A stretch of DNA of 64,000 bases. Origin: Nostoc paludosum FACHB-159. Lineage in GTDB: Bacteria > Cyanobacteriota > Cyanobacteriia > Cyanobacteriales > Nostocaceae. The translations under genes were made by a program, and so were the position numbers. Location: assembly GCF_014698835.1 (NCBI RefSeq), contig NZ_JACJTU010000004.1, positions 1 to 64,000 on the forward strand. The letters run 5' to 3'. Shown here piece after piece: positions 44,608-53,699 of the stretch. Below the pieces are notes generated by a model, which saw nothing but the letters and a program-made list of their open reading frames with translations, did no database searches and was not told where the DNA came from. Position 1 is the first letter of the stretch. Every line of letters begins with the position of its first letter.

Positions 44608-45900
44608 ATGCCCCTACCCTCATTCCTCGCCCGTCGTTCATTCCACTATGGCTTTTTCGTCGCGGGTTTAACATTCTTAGCTTTGTTGGTGGGAGCCGGA
44701 ATTCGGTCTGCTCCCGGAGTTTTTATTGTGCCTCTCGAACAGGAATTCGGTTGGAGTAGAGCTACTATATCTTTGGCAATCTCGCTGAACTTGGTACTTT
44801 ACGGACTAATCGGCCCTTTTGCTGCCACAGTTATGGAAAGGATCGGCATTCGTCGGATGATGGTGTTTGCCTTGGCTGCACTTGCGATGGGTGTTGGTTT
44901 AACTACTTTGATGTCAGCGCCCTGGCAGTTAGTTTTGCTGTGGGGCATAGTTGTCGGTTGTGGTAGCGGAGTTATCGCCCTGGTTTTGGGTGCGATTGTT
45001 GTCAATCGCTGGTTTTTTGAAAGGCGGGGTTTGGTTTTAGGTATCTTGACTGCGAGTACAGCTACTGGGCAACTAGTGTTTTTACCTATATTGGCTTCAA
45101 TTACCGATCGCTTTGGCTGGCGAACTGCGGCTTGGATTCTCACTGGTGCAGCAGTTTTAATTATTCCAGCGATCGCTATTTTTATGCGCGATCGTCCCGC
45201 GGAAGTCGGTTTGCGACCCTTTGGTGACAACAGCGAAACTGCTGAAGTATTACAGCCGAAAGCAAATTCCATCGCCTCTACCTTCAACGCCCTTTGGCTG
45301 GGAATGGGTAACCGCGACTTTTGGCTTTTATTTGGTAGCTTTTTTATCTGTGGTGCTAGCACAAATGGATTAATTGGCACTCATTTGATTCCCGCTTGTA
45401 TCGATAACGGTATCCCGGAAGTCAAGGCTGCTGGGCTTTTGGCAATCATGGGTCTATTTGATTTTCTGGGGACAACTATTTCCGGTTGGCTATCTGACCG
45501 CTGGAATAATCGCTACTTATTGTGCTGGTACTACGGACTGCGGGGTTTGTCTTTGATTTTCTTGCCCTTCAGTTTTAATTTTTCCTTCTATGGACTTTGG
45601 GCCTTCGCTGTCTTCTATGGACTTGATTGGATTGCCACCGTACCGCCTACAGTACGTCTTATTGCTAATACCTTTGGTAAAGAAAACGTCGGTGTAATGT
45701 TCGGCTGGATTGTAGCAGGACATCAAATTGGTGCAGCCACAGCAGCATTCGGAGCCGGAGTGTTAAGAACTTGGATGGGCACTTATTTACAGGCGTTTAT
45801 TTTATCAGGCGTTCTCTGCTTGATTGCGGCAGTTTGCGTACTGCGGATTGGTCAAACTCCTACTAAGGGCAATTCCCAGCTATTAAAACAGGAAACTTGA
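44608..45900 (+). CDS. MFS transporter
   Basis: A 430-residue 12-helix major-facilitator permease. GIRSAPGVFIVPLEQEFGWS starts the first repeat, and SGWLSDRWNNRYLL is the conserved loop 2-3-like motif at the second half. The start is ambiguous: ATG at 44608 (MPLPSFLARRS) or GTG at 44587, both in an ATGCCCC repeat. Its stop is four bases before the next ATG, so it is coupled to the second SDR. Likely exports a product of the cluster (inference). Confidence 0.88.
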   Translation: MPLPSFLARRSFHYGFFVAGLTFLALLVGAGIRSAPGVFIVPLEQEFGWSRATISLAISLNLVLYGLIGPFAATVMERIGIRRMMVFALAALAMGVGLTTLMSAPWQLVLLWGIVVGCGSGVIALVLGAIVVNRWFFERRGLVLGILTASTATGQLVFLPILASITDRFGWRTAAWILTGAAVLIIPAIAIFMRDRPAEVGLRPFGDNSETAEVLQPKANSIASTFNALWLGMGNRDFWLLFGSFFICGASTNGLIGTHLIPACIDNGIPEVKAAGLLAIMGLFDFLGTTISGWLSDRWNNRYLLCWYYGLRGLSLIFLPFSFNFSFYGLWAFAVFYGLDWIATVPPTVRLIANTFGKENVGVMFGWIVAGHQIGAATAAFGAGVLRTWMGTYLQAFILSGVLCLIAAVCVLRIGQTPTKGNSQLLKQET

Positions 45901-45904
45901 AATT

Positions 45905-46594
45905 ATGGCAACAACAGCATTGATAGTGGGAGCGGGTAGCGGACTAAGTGCCTCTTTAGCCCGCGTCTTTGCGAAAGAGGGAATAAGTGTGGCTTTAGCT
46001 GCTCGCCAAATTGAGAAACTGACTCAGCTAACTAATGAAATTGGGGCGCTGAGTTTCGCCGCTGATGCCTCAAAACCAAATGATGTAGAAAAATTATTTA
46101 TTGATGTTGAAAATCAGCTAGGTTCGCCAAATATCGTAATTTATAATCCTAGTTTCCGCGTCCGGGGGCCTTTGGTTGAACTAGATCCCGATGGTGTGGC
46201 AAAAACTCTAGAAGTTACTGCCTACGGCGGCTTTTTGGTTGCCCAAGCTGCTGCCAAACGGATGTTGCAGCAGGGGGGTGGTGCGATTTTCTTTACTGGA
46301 GCCACAGCAAGTATTAAGGGTTTTCCTCACTCTGCTCCCTTTGCAATGGGTAAATTCGCACTGCGGGGTTTAGCTCAGAGCATTGCTAAAGAGCTAGCAC
46401 CAAAGAATATCCATGTGGCACATTTCATAATTGATGGTGCAATTCGCTCGGCCGTCCGCCCAGATCCAGTAGATAATACTGATAGTACTCTCGATCCGGA
46501 TGCGATCGCCCAAACTTACCTCAATATCCTCCGGCAACCCCGCAGTGCTTGGACATGGGAAGTGGAACTACGTCCGTGGGTAGAGCATTTTTGA
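45905..46594 (+). CDS. SDR-like protein with Phe at the catalytic Tyr position
   Basis: A 229-residue short-chain-dehydrogenase-fold protein. The cofactor motif is LIVGAGSGLSASLA. The active-site region reads FFTGATASIKGFPHSAPFAMGKFAL, so the expected YxxxK appears as FAMGK. Some SDR relatives share this change, so it may be a family trait rather than a lesion. It ends the ArsR-linked run and is followed by a hairpin. Confidence 0.85.
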   Translation: MATTALIVGAGSGLSASLARVFAKEGISVALAARQIEKLTQLTNEIGALSFAADASKPNDVEKLFIDVENQLGSPNIVIYNPSFRVRGPLVELDPDGVAKTLEVTAYGGFLVAQAAAKRMLQQGGGAIFFTGATASIKGFPHSAPFAMGKFALRGLAQSIAKELAPKNIHVAHFIIDGAIRSAVRPDPVDNTDSTLDPDAIAQTYLNILRQPRSAWTWEVELRPWVEHF

Positions 46595-46639
46595 CCAGAT
46601 ATTTTGCCTACTCAAGAATTATACAGCGCACTTGTTCAT

Positions 46640-46684
46640 TAGACTTCTTGCAGAAGTGGGAAAAGCACTTTTGCAAGAGGTCTA
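46640..46684. terminator. Terminator-like foldback between convergent genes
   Basis: TAGACTTCTTGCA pairs with TGCAAGAGGTCTA, with an inner GAAGTG/CACTTT match. It is also a dispersed repeat: TTAGACTTGTTGCAGAAGTC recurs near 49650. Confidence 0.65.
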
Positions 46685-46699
46685 TTGCCGATTTAATCT

Positions 46700-49081
46700 T
46701 TAGAATGCAAAATTAATCGCGTTTTTCAAAGCAGCCACTGACACATTATTGACCTGAATATACTTAATTGCATGACCCCCACCAGAGGAACCATCTTGGT
46801 CAATTAAGACGATGGCATTAGTTCCCTGAGTCTTAAAGTTCAAGTACCCGCCAGCGATCGCACTGGCAAAGTCCAAGGTCAGACCATATTGCTGGAAAAG
46901 TTGCCCCAGCACAATCTTGTCTGTACCTAATTCAAAGTCAGCGATCGTATCGCCCGCATCCTTAATATTTGTATAAACAAACGAGTCTGCACCCGCACCA
47001 CCTGTGATGAAATCTTTCCCTTTGTAGCCAGTAATAATGTCATTGCCAGCAGTGCCATAGAGAGTGTTGGGTTTACAGTTGCCATTGATAACATTGACTT
47101 GGACTTCAAATGCACCAATGTCCACCTTGCCATCGGAGATCCGACTAAAGCTTGAACCGCGCTGGTCAAAAGGTATTGGTTCGGTGGTATTGTCGTCGCC
47201 ATCTAGGTCTGTGGTATCAAGGGGCAGATCTGCGTTATTACCACCGTTAATGGCTTTGCTACCTGTGACGAGTGCATGAGTTTTAGTTGCACCACCGTTG
47301 TCTCGTAAGGTGGTATCTATGATCTCTGTAATCGGTACGTCTAACTGTTCGTTAGCATCAAAGCCTGTACTACCATTAATGCTGCCAATCAGGTTAAAGC
47401 CATTGCTGAGAAAGTTGCCGAACACATCCGAGTTGCTGGTATTTATTGGATCGTTTTTGGAAGGGTCAAAGTTACCAGCAATTATGCTATTGCTTACTAT
47501 TACGATGCGGTCGTTGTAGATGCCACCGCCAGAGTTTGCCGTATTACCAGTTATAGTAGTGTTCAACAGATTTATACGACCTAAGTTAGCTATACCACCG
47601 CCAGTCCCATCTGCCGTATTCCCACTGATAGTACTGTTGTTTACTGTTACATAAGCGGACTGAAGGTTGGAGTTAATAGTAATATAGATACCACCGCCAC
47701 TGTATGCCGTATTTCCATTGATAGTACTGTTGTTCACTGTCACATTACCAAACAACGCATAGATACCGCCACCGAAATTATCTGAAGTGTTGCTGCTAAT
47801 AGTGCTGTTATTTACCGTCAAGCTACCAGAATCGTTCAAGATGCCACCACCAACACCATCTGCCGTGTTGCCACTGATAGTACTGTCGCTTACTATCAAT
47901 GTGTTTCTATTCAAAATACCACCACCCTCAAATGTAGTATTTTCACTGATGATACTGTTAGACATCGTGAGGAAACCACCGTTAGCTATACCGCCGCCAC
48001 TGCCCGCTGACGAGTTGCCACTAACAGTACTCTTAGTTAGTGTTAGGGAGCCATAGTTAAGAATACCAGAGCCGAAAACTGAGTTATTGCGACTTATGAT
48101 GCTGTTAGCCACCGTCATAATGCCACTGTCAGCGTTGTAGATACCGCCTCCCTGAGACGCTTCAGAATCACTGACAGTACTGTTGATTAACGTTAAAGAG
48201 CCAGAGTTATAAATGCCACCACCGCCGATAAAATCGTCAAACGCTTTAGAGTCACTGATGGTACTGTCGCTTAACGTTAGGTAGCCAGAGTTATAAACGC
48301 CACCACCCACAAATGCAGTGTTGCCACTGATGATAGTGTCAGATATCTTCATGACACCACTGTTAGCTATACCACCGCCATATAAATTATCACCAAAATC
48401 TCTTGAGGAGTTGTCACTAATAGTACTATTGGTTAGTGTTAGGGAGCCAGAGTTAAGAATACCAGAGCCAAAATCTGATTTATTGCGAGTGATGATACTG
48501 TTAGTCACCGTCATAGTGCCACTGCTATAGATACCACCGCCTCTAACAGCCCCATTAGAGTCACTGACAGTACTATCGCTTAATGTTAAGGAACCAGAGT
48601 TATAAACGCCACCACCTAACTCATTTATCGACGTGTTAGCACTGATGATGCTTTTAATCACCGTCATAATGCCACTGCTAGCGTTGTAGATACCGCCTCC
48701 CTGAGAAGCTTGAGAGCCACTGACGGTACTGTTGCTTAGCGTTAGGGAACCAGAGTTATAAATACCACCTCCTTCTCCAGAGTTGCCATTGTCAATAGTC
48801 AGCCCTTCAATTTCTACAGTGACACCACTACCGATCTCAAACACACGACTGGCATTGTTACCGCTAACTGTGAGTAAATCTGCACCTGTGCCCTTGATGC
48901 TGAGATCGTCTGTAATCACCAGGCTACTACCACCGAGAGTAATCAAATCAGCGATGTCGTCGGCGAATAGACCATCAAAATTGATGATGTCTAATCCAGC
49001 TGAAGTATTGGCCTGTGATATTGCTTGCCGTAGCGAACCACTACCGCTGTCTTGTGTGTTGCTGACTGTAAATGTAGACAT
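46700..49081 (-). CDS. Repetitive beta-helix protein with RTX-like C-terminus
   Basis: A 793-residue protein. Residues about 80-570 contain around 20 units of the pattern GGGIYNSGSLTLSNSTVSGN, which would stack as a right-handed beta-helix of the polymorphic-repeat type. Residues about 665-710 hold a hemolysin-type calcium repeat (GTAGNDIITG, KGKDFITGGAGADSF), and the last 100 residues are an RTX-associated tail (ADFELGTDKIVLGQLFQQYG). There is no signal peptide, so type I secretion is likely. Such proteins are adhesins or matrix proteins. No secretion genes are adjacent. Copy number of the repeats may vary. Confidence 0.85.
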   Translation of the reverse strand: MSTFTVSNTQDSGSGSLRQAISQANTSAGLDIINFDGLFADDIADLITLGGSSLVITDDLSIKGTGADLLTVSGNNASRVFEIGSGVTVEIEGLTIDNGNSGEGGGIYNSGSLTLSNSTVSGSQASQGGGIYNASSGIMTVIKSIISANTSINELGGGVYNSGSLTLSDSTVSDSNGAVRGGGIYSSGTMTVTNSIITRNKSDFGSGILNSGSLTLTNSTISDNSSRDFGDNLYGGGIANSGVMKISDTIISGNTAFVGGGVYNSGYLTLSDSTISDSKAFDDFIGGGGIYNSGSLTLINSTVSDSEASQGGGIYNADSGIMTVANSIISRNNSVFGSGILNYGSLTLTKSTVSGNSSAGSGGGIANGGFLTMSNSIISENTTFEGGGILNRNTLIVSDSTISGNTADGVGGGILNDSGSLTVNNSTISSNTSDNFGGGIYALFGNVTVNNSTINGNTAYSGGGIYITINSNLQSAYVTVNNSTISGNTADGTGGGIANLGRINLLNTTITGNTANSGGGIYNDRIVIVSNSIIAGNFDPSKNDPINTSNSDVFGNFLSNGFNLIGSINGSTGFDANEQLDVPITEIIDTTLRDNGGATKTHALVTGSKAINGGNNADLPLDTTDLDGDDNTTEPIPFDQRGSSFSRISDGKVDIGAFEVQVNVINGNCKPNTLYGTAGNDIITGYKGKDFITGGAGADSFVYTNIKDAGDTIADFELGTDKIVLGQLFQQYGLTLDFASAIAGGYLNFKTQGTNAIVLIDQDGSSGGGHAIKYIQVNNVSVAALKNAINFAF

Positions 49082-49936
49082 TGATGGTGTTACTCCTAAT
49101 TTTTCGATCGGGCATCCAGATGACTCTAAAGCTCATACTTGTAGCAGTGAATGGCACTAAGAAAACGTCAAATGTCGTCAGGGCAAGGTGTTGGGGGTAG
49201 GGTGTGGGGTGTAGGGAAAGATCGAGAACAGTTCAACAACAGTAAATATAAGTACGGACACAAATAAATCTCTGGCTCACTACTGTTGTTTACTACACCC
49301 GACACCCGATACCCCAACCCAAAGCCTTATAGATAATCGGTTTGCCGTTAACTTAGTGCCATTCCTTGTAGCAGTAATTTTCCCAAATATTGTTTTATTT
49401 ATTACCCGATATTGACCAGTAAGTACTGGTGCTATTTTTCTCAAAATTCCTGGTCATGCAATGACAGAGGAACACACACTTTGGTTTGATATTAATAGAG
49501 TCGATTTCCCAAGACAACGCTTTTTTGAAGGCGTCAAAATTATTTTTTATCAGCAATTTTGAGAAAAATCACTTTCTATAATACAGCTTTTTGCTTGATT
49601 TAAGTATATTGTTACAGTAATTTTACGGTTGTTCAAAAAGGGATACATTAGACTTGTTGCAGAAGTCGGGTAAAAAGGAAGAAAGAAAAGGTAAAGCAAT
49701 AGAATTTTCCCCATACGCATGATTTATTCTTGACCCATAAATTAAGTAAAATAGTTAACTTCATACCTCCGTTTTCCCTAAATTTTCAGCATAATTTCTA
49801 ATTGACAAAATAAAGATTGTCTTAATCTCTCACTAATGCTCTATATTGATTAGTGGGAGACGTTACATATAATTAGAACTCAAGGAAAATGGGGATTAGA
49901 GGGAGATACTCACAACTAACCAATGACTCCTAACTT
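49082..49936. other. Long intergenic region, foldback repeats only
   Basis: About 850 bases. It contains a GGGTAGGGTGTGGGGTGTAGG foldback partner pair (about 49192 with 49290-49318), an inverted repeat ACCAGTAAGTACTGGT at 49415-49430, and the TTAGACTTGTTGCAGAAG repeat near 49650. No gene was recognised. Confidence 0.55.
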
Positions 49937-50707
49937 ATGAAAATTGATTTTGGTGCAACTGCTGTTGATTACGCAAAACACCGCGCTGGTTTTCCCAATT
50001 CATTATTTAACAAACTGTCTGAATATGGTATTGGTTTACCAGGGCAGAACATTGTTGACCTGGGTACAGGAACAGGAACGCTAGCACGGGGTTTTGCTAA
50101 TAGAGGTGCTTATGTGATTGGCATCGACCCATCAGTTTCACTTCTAGAACAAGCTAGACAGTTAACCGAATCAGCCCAAATTAAAGTAGATTATCGAGTT
50201 GCCACTGCTGAGAATACTGAGTTATCAGATGCAAGTGCTGATGTAGTCACCGCTGGACAATGTTGGCATTGGTTTGACCGTGTACGTGCTGTCAAGGAAA
50301 TTACCAGAATACTGAGAGCGAATGGTTTAATTGCGATCGCTCATTTTGATTGGATACCTTTAAAAGGTAATGTCGTTGAAGCAACAGAACAACTTATTAA
50401 GGCTCATAATCCCGCGTGGAATCTCGGCGGCGGTAATGGATTGTATCCCCAGTGGTTACAAGATATTGGAGAAGGCGGATTTCGAGACATCCGCACATTT
50501 TCTTACGATGTATTTGTATCTTATACCCATGAAGATTGGCGGGGACGAATTCGTGCTAGTGCAGGCGTGGGAGCGAGTTTGACACCAGAAAAGGTAGAAA
50601 TATTTGACCAGGAATTAGCGTTATTACTCGAAGCGAAATATCCTACACCAATTCTGCAAGTGCATCATCGAGTGTGGGCAGCGATCGCTAAATCACCGCA
50701 ACCGTAG
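49937..50707 (+). CDS. Class I SAM-dependent methyltransferase
   Basis: A 256-residue Rossmann methyltransferase. Motif I is VDLGTGTGTLARGFANRG near residue 39, followed by VIGIDPSVSLLEQA and GQCWHWFDRVRAVKE, which resemble the UbiE/ arsenite-type group. Substrate unknown. Stands alone. Confidence 0.87.
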   Translation: MKIDFGATAVDYAKHRAGFPNSLFNKLSEYGIGLPGQNIVDLGTGTGTLARGFANRGAYVIGIDPSVSLLEQARQLTESAQIKVDYRVATAENTELSDASADVVTAGQCWHWFDRVRAVKEITRILRANGLIAIAHFDWIPLKGNVVEATEQLIKAHNPAWNLGGGNGLYPQWLQDIGEGGFRDIRTFSYDVFVSYTHEDWRGRIRASAGVGASLTPEKVEIFDQELALLLEAKYPTPILQVHHRVWAAIAKSPQP

Positions 50708-50771
50708 TTATAATTGCAACTTGCATAGAAATTTGCTGATTAAGTTAGAGTGCGAGTGGAGAGAGAATTGG

Positions 50772-50895
50772 TAAGTAGAACAGGGTAAAAAAACCAAAAT
50801 ATGTAACGAAAAGTAAAGTTGCCCAAAAAGCTCTTCCCTTCTGCCTTTTGCCTCCTGCCTTGTCATAACGACAATTTTCAACACCGACCTACTTA
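50772..50895. repeat. Family B foldback repeat
   Basis: The ends are TAAGTAG and CTACTTA. The interior from AAAAAAACCAAAATATGTAA to CATAACGACAATTTTCAACA is almost identical to 58423-58566. Only the TGCC heptamer array in the middle differs in length. Confidence 0.85.
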
Positions 50896-50920
50896 TAACC
50901 ACCTTGGCTGTTGCTATAAC

Positions 50921-51751
50921 TCATGGTTTCCGGCCTACAGCCAAAACCACAGAAGCGGGAATCTGAATAACATTATCTGTAGCGTACTTCTTGGCTCCCT
51001 GAATAATCGCATTCTCGATATCGTGACTTTGCTCTTGGGTTTGCATTGCCAACATCGGCCCAAGACGTGCCGAACTTGCAATAATCGTTGGCATTACATC
51101 CTGTGATTTAGAGAAAGTCCATGTTATTGGCAATTCGGTGACAGACACCGACGTAAATCCGCTGGCGCTTAAAATCTTTTGGCATTCGTCGGGGTCGCCG
51201 AAACGAAACAGTGGCGGCCCTGGAGGTAAATCCACGTCGATGATGCCATAAGTCTGCACTGCTCCCAGAATCAAGGCCATGAAAGGATTGCGTGCTGGTG
51301 GTGTCCAGCAAGTGAAGGCATAGCGCCCACCTGATTTGAGGACTCGCAAAGACTCGGCGATCGCTTTTTCTGGTTCAGGAAAATGCAAAATGCCCAAATT
51401 ACATACGACCGCATCAAACTTATTAGACTCAAAGGGAAGGTTCTCGGCATCTCCAAGGTGAAATTCTATTTGAGGAAATCGCGATCGCCCAATCACTACC
51501 ATATTCTCAGCGTAGTCTAATCCAGTAACTATAGCCTGTCGCTTCAATGCCGCCGCACTCAGCCATCCCGTACCACAGGCGACATCGAGCAATCGACTAC
51601 CAGATCCGGTTTCTACAGCATCCAATATGCCTTCATTAGCTTGAGACGTTACATGAGCGATCGCTCCATCATATCCTTGAGCCACCCTGGAAAATCCCTC
51701 ACGCTCAAACTCTTTGAATGCTTCGCGATCGATGGCAGGGTCACCCATCAT
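50921..51751 (-). CDS. Class I SAM-dependent methyltransferase
   Basis: A 276-residue methyltransferase. Motif I is LLDVACGTGWLSAAALKR near residue 54, then VTGLDYAENMVVIG and the post-motifs FDAVVCNLGILHFPEPEKA and LRVLKSGGRYAFTCW. AAGGAG lies six bases before the ATG. Resembles UbiE/coenzyme-type methylases. Convergent with the methyltransferase at 49937 but not closely similar to it. Confidence 0.88.
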   Translation of the reverse strand: MMGDPAIDREAFKEFEREGFSRVAQGYDGAIAHVTSQANEGILDAVETGSGSRLLDVACGTGWLSAAALKRQAIVTGLDYAENMVVIGRSRFPQIEFHLGDAENLPFESNKFDAVVCNLGILHFPEPEKAIAESLRVLKSGGRYAFTCWTPPARNPFMALILGAVQTYGIIDVDLPPGPPLFRFGDPDECQKILSASGFTSVSVTELPITWTFSKSQDVMPTIIASSARLGPMLAMQTQEQSHDIENAIIQGAKKYATDNVIQIPASVVLAVGRKP

Positions 51752-51807
51752 TTTTTGCTCCTTTCCTTTAAAAAAAAATATAACACCTCCGTAAATCCTA
51801 TATGTTT

Positions 51808-51930
51808 ACATAGCAGTTAAACCATACTTTAGGACATAAGCTGACCATCAAACACAGACATCAATAGCCTTTCTTTGCCTGTTGCCCATTGCCTGTTGCC
51901 CATTGCCCATTGCCTGTTGCCTCCTATCTG
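51808..51930. repeat. Family A repeat element (TTGCCCA core)
   Basis: ATAGCAGTTAAACCATACTTT, AGGACATAAG and CCTTTCTTTGCCTGTTGCCC match the copy at 6004-6121 in order. The right end is degenerate. Confidence 0.6.
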
Positions 51931-51958
51931 AAAATGAGAAGGTTAGGAAGAAACTAAT

Positions 51959-52420
51959 TTAACCGTTGGAGAATAAAACCGGAGAATCGAGAATTTTCAA
52001 TTGGATCAATACCAAAATCAACAAGGTATAAACTGTTGAAGAAATTAGACCAGTAAATAACTCTTTTTTGAGGTTATGCTCTTTGGGTTCTTTTTGAAAG
52101 ATGTCCTTAGAACCAAATTGCATCAACAGAATTCCCACAATATTGGAGAGCCAATACCCTATAATGGAACAGGGTAAAAGTAATTTTGGGGAAAGTAAAC
52201 TGCATCCATAGCCAAAAGCATAAGCTATTGGCAGATTAAAAAGTAAGTCATTCCACCAACATAGTGGTGACAATAAATATCCCAGTACTAGAAAAAACCC
52301 ACCTCTAAGCTTTTTGAAAATATCTCTTTTGAACTCCTTTGAAATAGCTGGCTCTAACTGCTCAGTCATTGTCTGGTTTTCGAGGCTCAACTCTTGACTC
52401 ACTTTTTGGACGTTTTGCAT
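51959..52420 (-). CDS. Membrane protein of unknown function
   Basis: A 153-residue protein with a charged N-terminus (about 35 residues) and three or four hydrophobic segments (near 42-60, 65-85, 88-103 and 125-143). Tryptophan-rich SPLCWWNDLLFNLPIAYAFG is distinctive, but I cannot name the family. Confidence 0.65.
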   Translation of the reverse strand: MQNVQKVSQELSLENQTMTEQLEPAISKEFKRDIFKKLRGGFFLVLGYLLSPLCWWNDLLFNLPIAYAFGYGCSLLSPKLLLPCSIIGYWLSNIVGILLMQFGSKDIFQKEPKEHNLKKELFTGLISSTVYTLLILVLIQLKILDSPVLFSNG

Positions 52421-52668
52421 AAAAACCCACTATTCCTACCTACTTAGTGTAGTTTAATCTAAAAAGTAGGCCAAAGTCTAGTACACAAGCGATACCATTT
52501 TGGGCTGTTGGCACTAAAAGCTCTACCAATTGTCATTGGTTATTAGTAGAGACGTGATTAACCCTTGTCTGTACAATAGTCTGCACATCTGTTGGATGTA
52601 TATAGCAGTTGCAAAAATCTCAAATAATAATAGCTACAATAAAACTACTGAACTATCTGAATAGGAAA

Positions 52669-52941
52669 ATGACAGATTTAACTGCAAATAACACATTTGT
52701 CATAGCAGGAATTGTGTTTGTAACAATTGCTGTCATCGGGCAATCTAAATTAGGTTTTATTGAAATTAATCCAGGTTGCTTTGGCAGATTCTTGGCTTTA
52801 ATTATTGGGATTTCAAGCCTTTTATATGCGGTGGGATTATTCAATTTTTCAGTAGCCAATCTTGATTCATTAAGAACTTATTTGCTAGAACTAATTCAAC
52901 AGAGTCTAAGCTCAATTAATGAACTTTTACAAGGTTCATAA
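52669..52941 (+). CDS. Small two-helix membrane protein
   Basis: A 90-residue protein from ATG 52669 (AGGAAA three bases upstream), although the frame opens 20 codons earlier. Two hydrophobic helices (about residues 9-26 and 38-58) and an amphipathic C-terminus (YLLELIQQSLSSINELLQG). Unrecognised. It lies between repeats. Confidence 0.55.
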   Translation: MTDLTANNTFVIAGIVFVTIAVIGQSKLGFIEINPGCFGRFLALIIGISSLLYAVGLFNFSVANLDSLRTYLLELIQQSLSSINELLQGS

Positions 52942-53014
52942 TGATTGGTAAAGATTGAAATTTGGGATTAAGGGTAAAGGTGTTAATAAAACTCCAAGAA
53001 ATAAGTTAGTACTA

Positions 53015-53090
53015 CTTGTAGGGTGGCTTGGAAAGGCCACCCAATCAATAGGGCGGGCGAGACGCCCACCCCACAATAGTTAATTGGATA
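53015..53090. repeat. Dispersed hairpin repeat (GGGTGGC type)
   Basis: GGGTGGCTTGGAAAGGCCACCC is followed by GGGCGGGCGAGACGCCCACCCC, giving two consecutive hairpins. It is the same style as the repeat near 15998-16058 (GTGGGGTGGACATCTTGTCC). Confidence 0.7.
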
Positions 53091-53140
53091 TTTTTTGATT
53101 TGTCAGTTCCTAATTTAGCCTTGAACTATTGTAAGTAGAA

Positions 53141-53698
53141 TTAATAATACGCTCCGAGAAGGCTGTAAGTCAGACTAGCTAGTACTAATAGAGTAACAAT
53201 TACATAAATAAATTCTCGCTTTATTAGAAAAGCCAATAAAGAAATTACTACCCGTAAAATTGGAGTAGCAATTAGTAGTAATAGTCCCAGTTGAATAATA
53301 CCGCGGTCGCTACCTGATAAAACTGCTTGCACTACACCAACTGGCGAGCGAAATTGTAATGGTTCTCCACGAAAAAACTGATATCTAGCAGGTTCAGCAC
53401 CGTGATGAATCAAGTAGAGGATACCCCCCAATAAAACTACAGCACTAGCTATTAAAACGCCATATTTAAGTAGGTTACTGAGCAAATATTCTAATTGTTG
53501 TTCGCTTGATGTTTTCGTTACATTCTTGTTAGCATCAATTTCAGAAGTATCTGATAATTGCGCCACTTTGTTAACTTGCTGTTCTTCTAACTTCTCAATA
53601 TCAGAGTGTGAATTTTCTGGTGATAAGGTTAGTGCAATTACTTTACTCTCTGGCTGTGCCGATAATGCCCAGCGAAAACCAGCATTTAATTTATACAT
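53141..53698 (-). CDS. DUF1634 membrane protein
   Basis: A 185-residue protein. The first 75 residues are hydrophilic, and three hydrophobic segments follow (about 84-103, 133-152 and 160-180). The segment LLKYGVLIASAVVLLGG and the FRSPVGVVQAVLSGSDRGII loop match DUF1634, which accompanies TauE/SafE permeases. It starts one base after the TauE/SafE stop, so the two are translationally coupled and probably form one transport complex. Confidence 0.82.
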   Translation of the reverse strand: MYKLNAGFRWALSAQPESKVIALTLSPENSHSDIEKLEEQQVNKVAQLSDTSEIDANKNVTKTSSEQQLEYLLSNLLKYGVLIASAVVLLGGILYLIHHGAEPARYQFFRGEPLQFRSPVGVVQAVLSGSDRGIIQLGLLLLIATPILRVVISLLAFLIKREFIYVIVTLLVLASLTYSLLGAYY

Positions 53699-53699
53699 T

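Noticed and set aside
44799..45380. 193-residue minus-strand frame
   Set aside because: Antisense to the MFS transporter and lacks its own ribosome site; the plus-strand gene has clear membrane helices.
47064..49160. Many plus-strand frames opposite the beta-helix gene
   Set aside because: Shadows produced by the repetitive minus-strand coding sequence (repeated LPLIVLLV motifs).
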